A DNA stretch of 10,304 nt from Chloroflexota bacterium (GTDB taxonomy: Bacteria; Chloroflexota; Anaerolineae; Aggregatilineales; UBA2796): contig JAGHYP010000078.1 of the NCBI GenBank assembly GCA_017743585.1, positions 1 through 10,304 of the forward strand, given 5' to 3'. Positions within the stretch are counted from its first letter, which is position 1, and every line of letters starts with the position of its first letter. Below are positions 1 to 5,450 of this stretch, piece by piece. The notes beneath the pieces were generated by a model that made no database searches, was not told the DNA's origin, and saw only the letters and a program-made list of their open reading frames with translations. The translations under genes were made by a program, and so were the position numbers.

Positions 1-38
1 GCAAGCGAAAGAAGACGCCGATGAGGCAAACAAATCAT
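1..38 (-). CDS. N-terminal fragment of an unidentified protein, cut by the window edge
   Basis: Only twelve codons are visible (MICLPHRRLLSL), so no family can be named. The case for a real gene is its start: an AAAGGA Shine-Dalgarno sequence (complement of 46-51) sits 7 nt before the ATG at 36-38, and the gene begins 22 nt after the stop of the BioD-like/DRTGG gene on the same strand, as expected for the next gene of one operon. An in-frame ATG six codons further upstream (54-56) would give MLKDKSMICL..., but it follows the previous stop by only 4 nt and has no ribosome site of its own, so the downstream ATG is preferred. The frame is open to base 1. Seen: start and RBS. Inferred: that it continues as a gene. 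Confidence 0.45.
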   Translation of the reverse strand, partial: MICLPHRRLLSL

Positions 39-45
39 GCTCTTG

Positions 46-51
46 TCCTTT
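46..51 (-). promoter_or_regulatory. Shine-Dalgarno sequence for the edge gene
   Basis: AAAGGA on the minus strand, 7 nt before the ATG at 36-38. It decides the start of the truncated gene at the left edge and is the main evidence that this gene exists. It lies in the 22-nt spacer behind the BioD-like/DRTGG stop codon. Confidence 0.5.
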
Positions 52-60
52 AACATGCGC

Positions 61-1128
61 TCAAATGCCCAAATCGGCGAAGAGGCGCGCCCAGTTCAGG
101 TTGATATCGAGCGACTCGCGGAAACGCGCCAATTTCTCAGGATGCGCAAGGCGCGTCTTGCCGAAGACTTTCTCCACGCGCTCAATTGCCTCAAGCGTGT
201 TGTATGGCACGAGCAGCACTGCCACGCCGCGCGACTCGGCGTGCTTCAAAATGGTCGCACTCGGCTGCAGATTGCCCGTCAGCACGAGCGCCGTGGTGGA
301 AGTTTCCAGCGCCGCCGCTTGGATATCGGCGCGGTCGCCGCTTGTGATGACCGCCTTGCGCTGCAGGCGGCGGAAATGCTGCGTCGCCGATTCAACGCTC
401 ATCGCGCCGACGCTCAACGTCTCGATCAGCCCATCGTCGCCGACCTCAGGCGTCAATTTCTTGGCTCCCAGCACGTTGATCAGCTCTGCGACGCTGATGG
501 ACATCAAACGCGGATCGCTCGGCAGCACGCCGTAGACCTTCACGCCGTTGCGCTCCAAGAACGCGCTGACCTTGCCGCGCACTGCCTCGATCTGCTCTTC
601 AGGCACGCTGTTGATCACGATTCCGAGCAGGTGATCGCCCATGCGCGCCCTGAGCGCCAGAGCGTCATCCACCAGCATCAGCGCGCTGCGGAAGCGCACC
701 ACGCCGAGCGTCGGCAAGTTCAAGGTCTGAGCGATGCTCATCGCGTTCAAGCCAATCAAGTAGCCCTCGCGCATGCTGGCGCCGCCTTCGAGGATCAGCA
801 CGTCGCGCCCTTCGCTGGCTTTGGCGTAGGCTGCTTTGACCAAGGCGAGGTAATCTTCGGCGGGCGCGCCGCTCAGCACGCTGTCAATTTTCGCCTCGTC
901 AAGGATGATCGGCGCTAGCGACTCAACAGGCAGCTCTACACCAAGCGTGCGCCCGACGAACTCGGCATCTTCATCCACCAGCTTGCCGCCGAGCATGAAG
1001 GGCTGCGTGCTGAGCGGCTTCAGGTAGCCGACTTTGCGTCCCATCTCCTGCAGCTTCAGCCCGATGCCGAGCGCAAGCGAGGTCTTGCCTGAGTAAGTGA
1101 CTACTGCCGTCACATAAAGTGCTTTCAT
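61..1128 (-). CDS. BioD-like / DRTGG domain protein (phosphotransacetylase N-terminal-like P-loop protein)
   Basis: A cytoplasmic protein of 355 residues matching the stand-alone form of the BioD-like plus DRTGG region found at the N-terminus of long phosphotransacetylases. Residues 1-200 form the dethiobiotin-synthetase-like P-loop domain: a nucleotide loop VTYSGKTS (10-17, with K15 and T16), the VGYLKP strand (33-38) and the LILEGG strand (111-116). The DRTGG domain follows from about residue 205 (PSDPRLMSISVAELI), with GDRADI at 264-269 and VLTGN at 282-286. There is no C-terminal Pta catalytic domain, so it should not make acetyl phosphate itself. A sensory or regulatory role is possible, but the function of this arrangement is not settled. 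The first Gly of the Walker A motif is missing. The ATG is preceded by AGGGAAG at close range. It lies 86 nt downstream of the acyl-CoA ligase gene on the same strand. Confidence 0.82.
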   Translation of the reverse strand: MKALYVTAVVTYSGKTSLALGIGLKLQEMGRKVGYLKPLSTQPFMLGGKLVDEDAEFVGRTLGVELPVESLAPIILDEAKIDSVLSGAPAEDYLALVKAAYAKASEGRDVLILEGGASMREGYLIGLNAMSIAQTLNLPTLGVVRFRSALMLVDDALALRARMGDHLLGIVINSVPEEQIEAVRGKVSAFLERNGVKVYGVLPSDPRLMSISVAELINVLGAKKLTPEVGDDGLIETLSVGAMSVESATQHFRRLQRKAVITSGDRADIQAAALETSTTALVLTGNLQPSATILKHAESRGVAVLLVPYNTLEAIERVEKVFGKTRLAHPEKLARFRESLDINLNWARLFADLGI

Positions 1129-1194
1129 CGCTTCCCTAATATCCTTCGTCAGAATACATTTGCTTAGAAAAGGCGAGCTATTCTCTCAGCCGAG

Positions 1195-1200
1195 ATTATA
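1195..1200 (-). promoter_or_regulatory. Candidate -10 element in front of the BioD-like/DRTGG gene
   Basis: A perfect TATAAT on the minus strand in the 86-nt spacer between the ligase stop and the BioD-like start. It would start transcription near 1188, giving a leader of about 60 nt. No good -35 hexamer is seen 16-18 nt upstream (that region is the end of the ligase gene). It also lies in the loop of a small inverted repeat (GCCGAG/CTCGGC). It could be an internal promoter that lets the downstream genes be expressed separately from the ligase, or chance. Confidence 0.3.
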
Positions 1201-1214
1201 GCGCGCTCGGCGAA

Positions 1215-3332
1215 TCACTTGGCGCTCAGCACAAGGCGCGCGTCCAGCGCGATGGCGCCGCGCCCTCGCTCGTAGACCATCAGCGGATTGATATCCAGCT
1301 CGACGATCTCAGGGAAATCTGTGACCAGCTGGCTGATGCGCAGCAAGGTCTCGATGATCGCCTCTTTATCTGCGGGCGGCTGCCCGCGAATGCCGTCCAG
1401 CAGCGCGTGCGCACGAATTTCGCTCAGCATCTCGCTCGCCGCTGTGCGGTCAAAGGGCGCGATGCGGAACGTGACATCTTTTAGCGCCTCCACGTAAATG
1501 CCGCCTAAGCCAAAGGTGACCAGCGGCCCGAATTGCGGATCGCGGCTCATGCCGACCAAAAATTCCGTGCCTTTCGGGATCATCTCTTGCACCAAGCAGC
1601 CCCAGATCGTGGCGTTTGGCACGTAGCGCTGCGCGCGATAGACGATCAGATCGAAGGCGTCGCGCACGTCGCTGGCGGAATTCAAGCCGACTTTCACGCC
1701 GCCGACGTCGGTCTTGTGCAAGATGTCAGGGCTGGCGATCTTCAGCACGACGGGATAGCCGATCTCACTGGCAATGGCGACCGCTTGGTCGGCCGTCGCC
1801 GCCAATTCCGCCTGCGGAATGCGCAAGCGATAAGCGCTCATGATCTCGCGGCTCTCGGCGTCGCCAATTGCCACGCGACCTTCAGCGCGCACCTTTTGAA
1901 TGACACGGCGCACGCGCGCGTTATCCACCTCAAAGCGCTCGACGCGCAGCTTGGGGGCAGCGCGCAGCTCTCGGTAATCGCGCATCGCGGCGAGGGCGTT
2001 CGCGGCGCGCTCGGGGAAGGGGTAATTCGGCACTCCGTATTCAGCCGCCAACATCTCGACGGCAGGCTTTACCTTGAACTCGCCCATCAGGCAGGCGAGG
2101 AGCGGCTTGTTCAGCCCGCGCTCGCGGATCATGTGGGCGCACCTGCCGATCGCGCGCCCGGTCTCATGCACGTCGGTCATGGCTTGCGGCGTGACAATAG
2201 CGATGATGCCATCCACATTCGGGTCGAGCGCCACGCGCTCGAGCGCGTAAGCGTAGCGATCCGGCAGCGCGTCGCCTAGCACGTCCACAGGATTATTGGC
2301 GCTAGCGGCGTCAGGCAAGAAGTCCTGCAGGGACTTGGTGGTCTCCGATGTAAAGCGCGCTAGCTGCAAGCCCTTGCGCTCTAAGGCGTCTGTGCAGAGG
2401 ATGCCGGGCCCGCCGGCGTTGGTCACAATCGCGATGCGGTCGCCTGCCAAGAGCGGCTGATAGGCGAAGGCGAGCGCGTAATCGAACAGCTCTTGCAGCG
2501 TCTCAGCGCGCAAGACGCCCGCTTGGCGGAAGGCGGCGCGATAGGCCTGCTCAGAGCCGGCTAACGAGCCCGTGTGGCTGGAGACAGCGCGCGATCCCGC
2601 TTGCGTCACACCGCTTTTGATCATGACGATCGGCTTCTTGCGGCTGACCTCGCGCGCCACGCGGATGAATTCCTGACCGTTTGGCAAGCCTTCGCTGTAA
2701 ATCAGAATCACGCGCGATTTCGGATCGTCTGCCCAAGCGCGCATCAGGTCGATCTCGCTCACGTCGGCTTTGTTGCCCAAGCTGACGAACTTGTTGAAGC
2801 CGATCTCCGAACCCGCCATTGCCCAGTCCAGAATCGCCACGCCGAGCGCGCCTGATTGCGACATGAAGTCAATCGGGCCGCTCGGCGGCGTGCCAGCGGC
2901 GAAGGTCAAGTTGAGCGGCGTGGAGCAGTCAATCACGCCAAGGCAGTTCGGCCCGATCACGCGGATGTTGTATTGCTTGGCGATCCGCAGCACCTCTAGC
3001 TCGCGATTCATGCCTTCATAGCCCGCTTCGCGGAAGCCGGCGCTGATGATCACCACGGAAGGCACGCCTTTCTTGCCGCAATCTTCGACGGCAGCTGGCA
3101 CGTGCGGATACGGGATCACAATGACCGCCAAATCTGGCACTTCAGGCAGCGCTTGCACGCTCGGATAGGCTTTGTAGCCCAAGATTTCATCAGCTTTTGG
3201 ATTGATTGGATACAGCCTGCCCTTATAGCCGCCTTCGATGGCGTTGCGCAGCACGACGTTGCCCAGCTTGGTAGCATCTCTGCTGGCGCCTACAATGGCG
3301 ACCGATTTCGGGCTGAAAAATGTCTCTAGCAT
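1215..3332 (-). CDS. Acetate/acyl-CoA ligase (ADP-forming), fused alpha and beta subunits
   Basis: Catalyses acyl-CoA + ADP + Pi = organic acid + CoA + ATP through acyl phosphate and phosphohistidine intermediates, in the cytoplasm; acetate is the usual substrate, but the acid cannot be read from the sequence. The 705 residues are the full fused length. In order: a CoA-binding Rossmann domain with VAIVGASRD (11-19); succinyl-CoA-synthetase-like flavodoxin domains with FMSQSGALG (156-164) and the phosphorylated-His motif SSHTGSLAG (251-259, His253); another ligase-CoA segment with TNAGGPG (304-310); then the ATP-grasp domain from about 490, with VVLKIASPDILHKTDVGG (528-545), VTFGLGGIYVE (605-615) and ELDINPLMVY (678-687). 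There is no C-terminal GNAT domain, which argues against the related lysine acetyltransferase Pat. A strong AAGGAG at 3340-3345 precedes the ATG by 7 nt. It starts 27 nt after the thioesterase stop, so the two are surely cotranscribed. Confidence 0.92.
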   Translation of the reverse strand: MLETFFSPKSVAIVGASRDATKLGNVVLRNAIEGGYKGRLYPINPKADEILGYKAYPSVQALPEVPDLAVIVIPYPHVPAAVEDCGKKGVPSVVIISAGFREAGYEGMNRELEVLRIAKQYNIRVIGPNCLGVIDCSTPLNLTFAAGTPPSGPIDFMSQSGALGVAILDWAMAGSEIGFNKFVSLGNKADVSEIDLMRAWADDPKSRVILIYSEGLPNGQEFIRVAREVSRKKPIVMIKSGVTQAGSRAVSSHTGSLAGSEQAYRAAFRQAGVLRAETLQELFDYALAFAYQPLLAGDRIAIVTNAGGPGILCTDALERKGLQLARFTSETTKSLQDFLPDAASANNPVDVLGDALPDRYAYALERVALDPNVDGIIAIVTPQAMTDVHETGRAIGRCAHMIRERGLNKPLLACLMGEFKVKPAVEMLAAEYGVPNYPFPERAANALAAMRDYRELRAAPKLRVERFEVDNARVRRVIQKVRAEGRVAIGDAESREIMSAYRLRIPQAELAATADQAVAIASEIGYPVVLKIASPDILHKTDVGGVKVGLNSASDVRDAFDLIVYRAQRYVPNATIWGCLVQEMIPKGTEFLVGMSRDPQFGPLVTFGLGGIYVEALKDVTFRIAPFDRTAASEMLSEIRAHALLDGIRGQPPADKEAIIETLLRISQLVTDFPEIVELDINPLMVYERGRGAIALDARLVLSAK

Positions 3333-3359
3333 TAGCGGACTCCTTGCCGGGCTGCGTTG

Positions 3360-4184
3360 TTAGGATGAAGGGCGGCGCTCAGGTGCTGTGAGCGCTTCAA
3401 GCTGCCGCTCAGAGAGCGGCGCGGCGAGACTGTATGCAGCGAGATCGAGCGCTAGGCGCTCGCCATCAACTGCGCTGAAAATTTCTGTCCGCCAAATCAT
3501 CAGGCTCTCGGTTGTGCCAAGCAGCTGACAGACGATTCGCAGCGGCTCGTCGGGCTGCGCGCTGCGGAAGTACTCCACCTCGCGTCCGAAGGGCGTGTAG
3601 ACGACATCAACGCCGCGCAATGCCTCGTGAACTGCTTGCTGCGCCCACGCCACGTACACGCTGTTATTGACGTGCGCCGCGCTATCCAGATCGTAGACTT
3701 GCACTGTGCGGAACGACTCGCGAGGCGGCGCTTGTAACGCCGTGAAAGTTGCCACGCCTGTCTCGATTGGCTCAAGCGCGCCGCTTGGCTGGAAAGCATC
3801 GTAGAATTCGTCCAGCAGGCGCACGGGACGCAGCGTCTCGGTATCCACGTACACCCAATTGGTGCGCGCGCGCAGGATCGGCGTGCCATCAGCGCGGCGC
3901 AGATCGTACTCGCGGTGCGATTGCACACGCCGATAATCAGAGACCCACGTTTGCATGATCAGCTGGTCGCCATAGCGCGCTTGAGCCAAGTGGCGCAGAT
4001 ACGTTTTACGGGCAAACCAAGCGCGCTTGTGCGCACGATACCAATGGTAGTCATAGCCACACCAAGCGCTGGCTTGTGTGGCCGCCTCTTCGAGGTAATT
4101 GAGGTAGACGGGCAGGCGCACGGTCTGATCAGCGCCGATCTCATAGGTCCGGACAGCAAACTGCCACGAGTAGACTTTCGGCAC
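3360..4184 (-). CDS. Acyl-ACP/acyl-CoA thioesterase, double hotdog
   Basis: Probably hydrolyses an acyl thioester to the free acid. At 274 residues it has two hotdog folds, as in FatA/FatB and bacterial acyl-ACP thioesterases. The first hotdog (about 5-130) carries the helix entry LPVYLNYLEEAA (24-35). The second (about 155-255) has the classic DLDSAAHVNNSVYVAW (165-180), with D167, H171, N173 and Y177 in the positions expected for the catalytic region of plant-type enzymes. The first hotdog lacks the HVNN signature (GADQTVRL instead), as is normal when only one half is catalytic. Whether the substrate is on ACP or CoA cannot be decided; the ligase next door makes CoA plausible. Start is GTG at 4182-4184; AGGGGAAGGG lies just upstream. 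No in-frame ATG fits better. First gene of the left operon. Confidence 0.82.
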   Translation of the reverse strand: MPKVYSWQFAVRTYEIGADQTVRLPVYLNYLEEAATQASAWCGYDYHWYRAHKRAWFARKTYLRHLAQARYGDQLIMQTWVSDYRRVQSHREYDLRRADGTPILRARTNWVYVDTETLRPVRLLDEFYDAFQPSGALEPIETGVATFTALQAPPRESFRTVQVYDLDSAAHVNNSVYVAWAQQAVHEALRGVDVVYTPFGREVEYFRSAQPDEPLRIVCQLLGTTESLMIWRTEIFSAVDGERLALDLAAYSLAAPLSERQLEALTAPERRPSS

Positions 4185-4277
4185 GCCCTTCCCCTACTTC
4201 TGTGTGCAGGTCACGACGCGCACGATTGTGCCATAGAAGCTGCTAAAATAGGTAGCTGCGGAAGGCATGAGGATCAA

Positions 4278-4291
4278 GTGACACTTGTCAC
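4278..4291. promoter_or_regulatory. Operator-like inverted repeat GTGACA-CT-TGTCAC
   Basis: Perfect 6-bp arms around a 2-bp centre, about midway between two divergent genes, as expected of a binding site for a dimeric transcription factor. Its core ACAAGTGTC (minus strand) occurs again at 8916-8924, beside the start of the ABC ATPase gene. No DNA-binding protein is encoded in the window, and the neighbouring response regulator has no DNA-binding domain, so the regulator would be elsewhere. Confidence 0.35.
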
Positions 4292-4344
4292 AAGCTGCGC
4301 TGCAAATCGCCCGTCGCTCAGCCGCAGCGCGCTATACAATCGGC

Positions 4345-4383
4345 GCGATCTTTTCTCAGCTTTCTAACTGCGCAAAAGATCGC
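4345..4383 (+). repeat. Perfect 10-bp inverted repeat upstream of the response regulator
   Basis: GCGATCTTTT (4345-4354) and AAAAGATCGC (4374-4383) are exact reverse complements separated by 19 nt. The element ends 36 nt before the GTG of the response regulator gene and lies in its probable 5' leader. In RNA it could fold into a hairpin just ahead of the ribosome site; in DNA it could be a two-site operator. No run of U follows the second arm, so it is not a standard terminator. Confidence 0.5.
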
Positions 4384-4419
4384 TGGATGATGCGCTCCGC
4401 GAGAAAGGAATGATCACTG

Positions 4420-4791
4420 GTGTCAAAATACGTCCTGATCGTAGATGACGAGCCTGCGAATATTGAACTTTTTGAGGTGATGCTCCGCGCGTTTCAGGTT
4501 GAGGTGCGCGGCGTGACGCTGGGCAGCGAAGCGCTTGCGCAGGCGCGCCAAGTGCCGCCAGCGCTTGTCTTGCTGGATTTGATGCTGCCTGATATGTCTG
4601 GCTTCGAGGTCTGTGCACAATTGAAGGCGGCGCCTGAGACGGCGGGCGTGCGCGTCGCGATGTTGACGGGGCGCGATGATGCAGCGGCGCGCCAAAAAGC
4701 AGCTGAGGTCGGCGTGGATGATTTTTTGGTCAAGCCCGTCTCGCGCGGCGCCTTGAAAGCGCTGCTGGAGGCGACGCTCAAGGGAAATTAG
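4420..4791 (+). CDS. Stand-alone response regulator (receiver domain only)
   Basis: A single CheY-like receiver of 123 residues with no output domain. It would be phosphorylated by a histidine kinase and signal by protein contact. All key residues are present: the acidic pair D9-D10, the phosphoacceptor D53 in LVLLDLMLPDMSG (49-61), the switch T83 in MLTGRDD, F102 at the aromatic switch position, and K105 in FLVKP. The sequence around PANIELFEVML resembles the CheY/DivK-like and adaptor receivers. Start is GTG at 4420, with AAAGGA at 4404-4409, a spacing of 10 nt that is on the long side. An ATG at 4410 is out of frame. No kinase gene is in the window, so the partner is an orphan elsewhere. 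The gene is divergent from the thioesterase operon and ends at 4791 facing the ABC operon. Confidence 0.9.
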   Translation: MSKYVLIVDDEPANIELFEVMLRAFQVEVRGVTLGSEALAQARQVPPALVLLDLMLPDMSGFEVCAQLKAAPETAGVRVAMLTGRDDAAARQKAAEVGVDDFLVKPVSRGALKALLEATLKGN

Positions 4792-4828
4792 TGTCCTTGC
4801 ACGACCGGCTTGTGTTGCCCACTGGCAG

Positions 4829-5046
4829 GTAGCGAGCTACTCGACCTCAGCGCCGGCGCACAAGATATCTTGATGACTTGATGACTTGCTGCTCATCCGC
4901 CTGCATCCGCAAGCGGATCAGCCGATACGCGCCCTGCTGATAAGCAAGCCTGACGCCGTCGCCTTCGAATAGGTCGAAGGGGCTCTCGCCTGCGCCGCGC
5001 GGCGAGTGAACCTCGCGCATGCGCCTGCCTTGACGGAAACAGGCGC
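4829..5046. repeat. Palindrome-dense stretch between converging genes
   Basis: Within about 218 bases there are seven short inverted repeats with perfect arms: GTAGC-GA-GCTAC (4829-4840), CAAGATATCTTG (4861-4872), ATCCGC-AA-GCGGAT (4905-4918), CCTTCGA-ATAGG-TCGAAGG (4962-4980), CGCCGCGCGGCG (4993-5004), GCGCATGCGC (5015-5024) and GCGCCTG-12 nt-CAGGCGC (5021-5046). An 8-bp unit (CTTGATGA) is also repeated 2.5 times at 4869-4888. The last hairpin sits directly after the stop of the lycopene-cyclase-domain gene and may end or stabilise that transcript. None is followed by a clear U-run. The gap may be a bidirectional termination zone or a structured RNA. Confidence 0.4.
4847..5020 (-). CDS. Doubtful small ORF, 57 codons, downstream of the lycopene-cyclase-domain gene
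   Basis: I do not recognise a family. The frame begins at an ATG (5018-5020), 28 nt after the preceding stop, on the operon's strand, and runs MREVHSPRGAGESPFDLFEG..., with an amphipathic segment DGVRLAYQQGAYRLIRLRM. The order of charged and hydrophobic residues looks protein-like. Against it: only a weak AGGC-type ribosome site, a length close to chance in GC-rich DNA, several perfect palindromes inside it, and an 8-bp tandem repeat whose unit is not a multiple of three. The frame stays open upstream to an ATG at 5108-5110, but that would overlap the previous gene by about 60 nt. Confidence 0.25.
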   Translation of the reverse strand: MREVHSPRGAGESPFDLFEGDGVRLAYQQGAYRLIRLRMQADEQQVIKSSRYLVRRR

Positions 5047-5048
5047 CG

Positions 5049-5444
5049 TCATTCGGACAAGTCGCGTTCAGCGCGCAAGGCTGCCCAGCCGCCGCGCAAC
5101 AAGCGACCAAAACGTCTCAGACGCGTCCACAGGCGCGTTCGCTCGTGCCACAAGATCAGAGTCTGCACAGCGAGCGCGCAGAGCGCGCCGAAATGCAGGG
5201 CGTGCTCAAGCGGCACGTTCACGATCGGCAACAGAATGCCGCTCAGCGCGCGGACATCCACTGCCCAAATGCCCGCGCCAAGCGCGATAGCATCCACGCC
5301 GATCAAGTACAGCGTCGGCACGCCGATGGCAAGCAACCAGACGCGCCAGTGGCTGATCAGCACATCCAAGCCGATCAGCCACTGTAGCGCGATCAACGGC
5401 GCACCCCACGCCAAAGTCAGGATCAAGTACGCCGTGTTGCCCAT
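5049..5444 (-). CDS. Lycopene cyclase domain protein (CrtYc/CrtYd type), single domain
   Basis: A small integral membrane protein of 131 residues that resembles one half of the heterodimeric lycopene beta-cyclases (CrtYc/CrtYd, CarR). Those enzymes close the ionone rings of carotenoids in the membrane and normally need two such domains, as two genes or a fusion. Visible helices: about 5-26 (YLILTLAWGAPLIALQWLIG), 34-53 (RVWLLAIGVPTLYLIGVD) and 83-99. The family motif, usually P-L-E-E-A-L-F-F, reads PLEHALHF here (78-85): the first Glu is kept and the second is His. A basic tail (101-120) should be cytoplasmic. The partner domain is not in the window. The ATG lies 6 nt after the TAG of the permease gene and lacks a good Shine-Dalgarno, so translation is probably coupled. 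It might also be a membrane partner of the exporter that no longer cyclises. Confidence 0.68.
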   Translation of the reverse strand: MGNTAYLILTLAWGAPLIALQWLIGLDVLISHWRVWLLAIGVPTLYLIGVDAIALGAGIWAVDVRALSGILLPIVNVPLEHALHFGALCALAVQTLILWHERTRLWTRLRRFGRLLRGGWAALRAERDLSE

Positions 5445-5450
5445 GCGCTG

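Larger units (their letters stand above)
4185..4419. promoter_or_regulatory. Divergent control region between the thioesterase operon and the response regulator
   Basis: This 235-bp gap must hold promoters for both directions. On the plus strand there is an extended -10 (TGCTAAAAT, 4241-4249) and a second weak -10 (TACAAT, 4335-4340), neither with a recognisable -35. No convincing minus-strand promoter was found. Two inverted repeats (separate entries) lie between the genes. The exact promoters are uncertain; that both transcripts begin here is inferred from gene orientation. Confidence 0.5.

Noticed and set aside
37..918. A 293-codon plus-strand open frame opposite the BioD-like/DRTGG gene
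   Set aside because: Its product is His/Arg/Ala/Gln-rich with no recognisable domain. It mirrors a well-supported gene on the other strand, as commonly happens in GC-rich DNA.
1189..1212. GCCGAG/CTCGGC hairpin behind the ligase gene as a terminator
   Set aside because: The stem is only 6 bp, the loop is 11 nt and there is no U-run. The downstream gene appears to be in the same operon.
1533..2279. A 248-codon plus-strand open frame opposite the acyl-CoA ligase
   Set aside because: It lies wholly within a clear ligase gene, has shadow-type composition and shows no motifs.
4410..4448. A 12-codon upstream ORF (ATG at 4410) overlapping the response regulator start
   Set aside because: Very short, and it would share the AAAGGA with almost no spacing. 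Probably chance.
5066..5110. Cys-rich EGF-like look of the upstream extension of the 57-codon ORF
   Set aside because: This part overlaps the lycopene-cyclase-domain gene in another frame. The cysteine spacing is an accident of that coding sequence.
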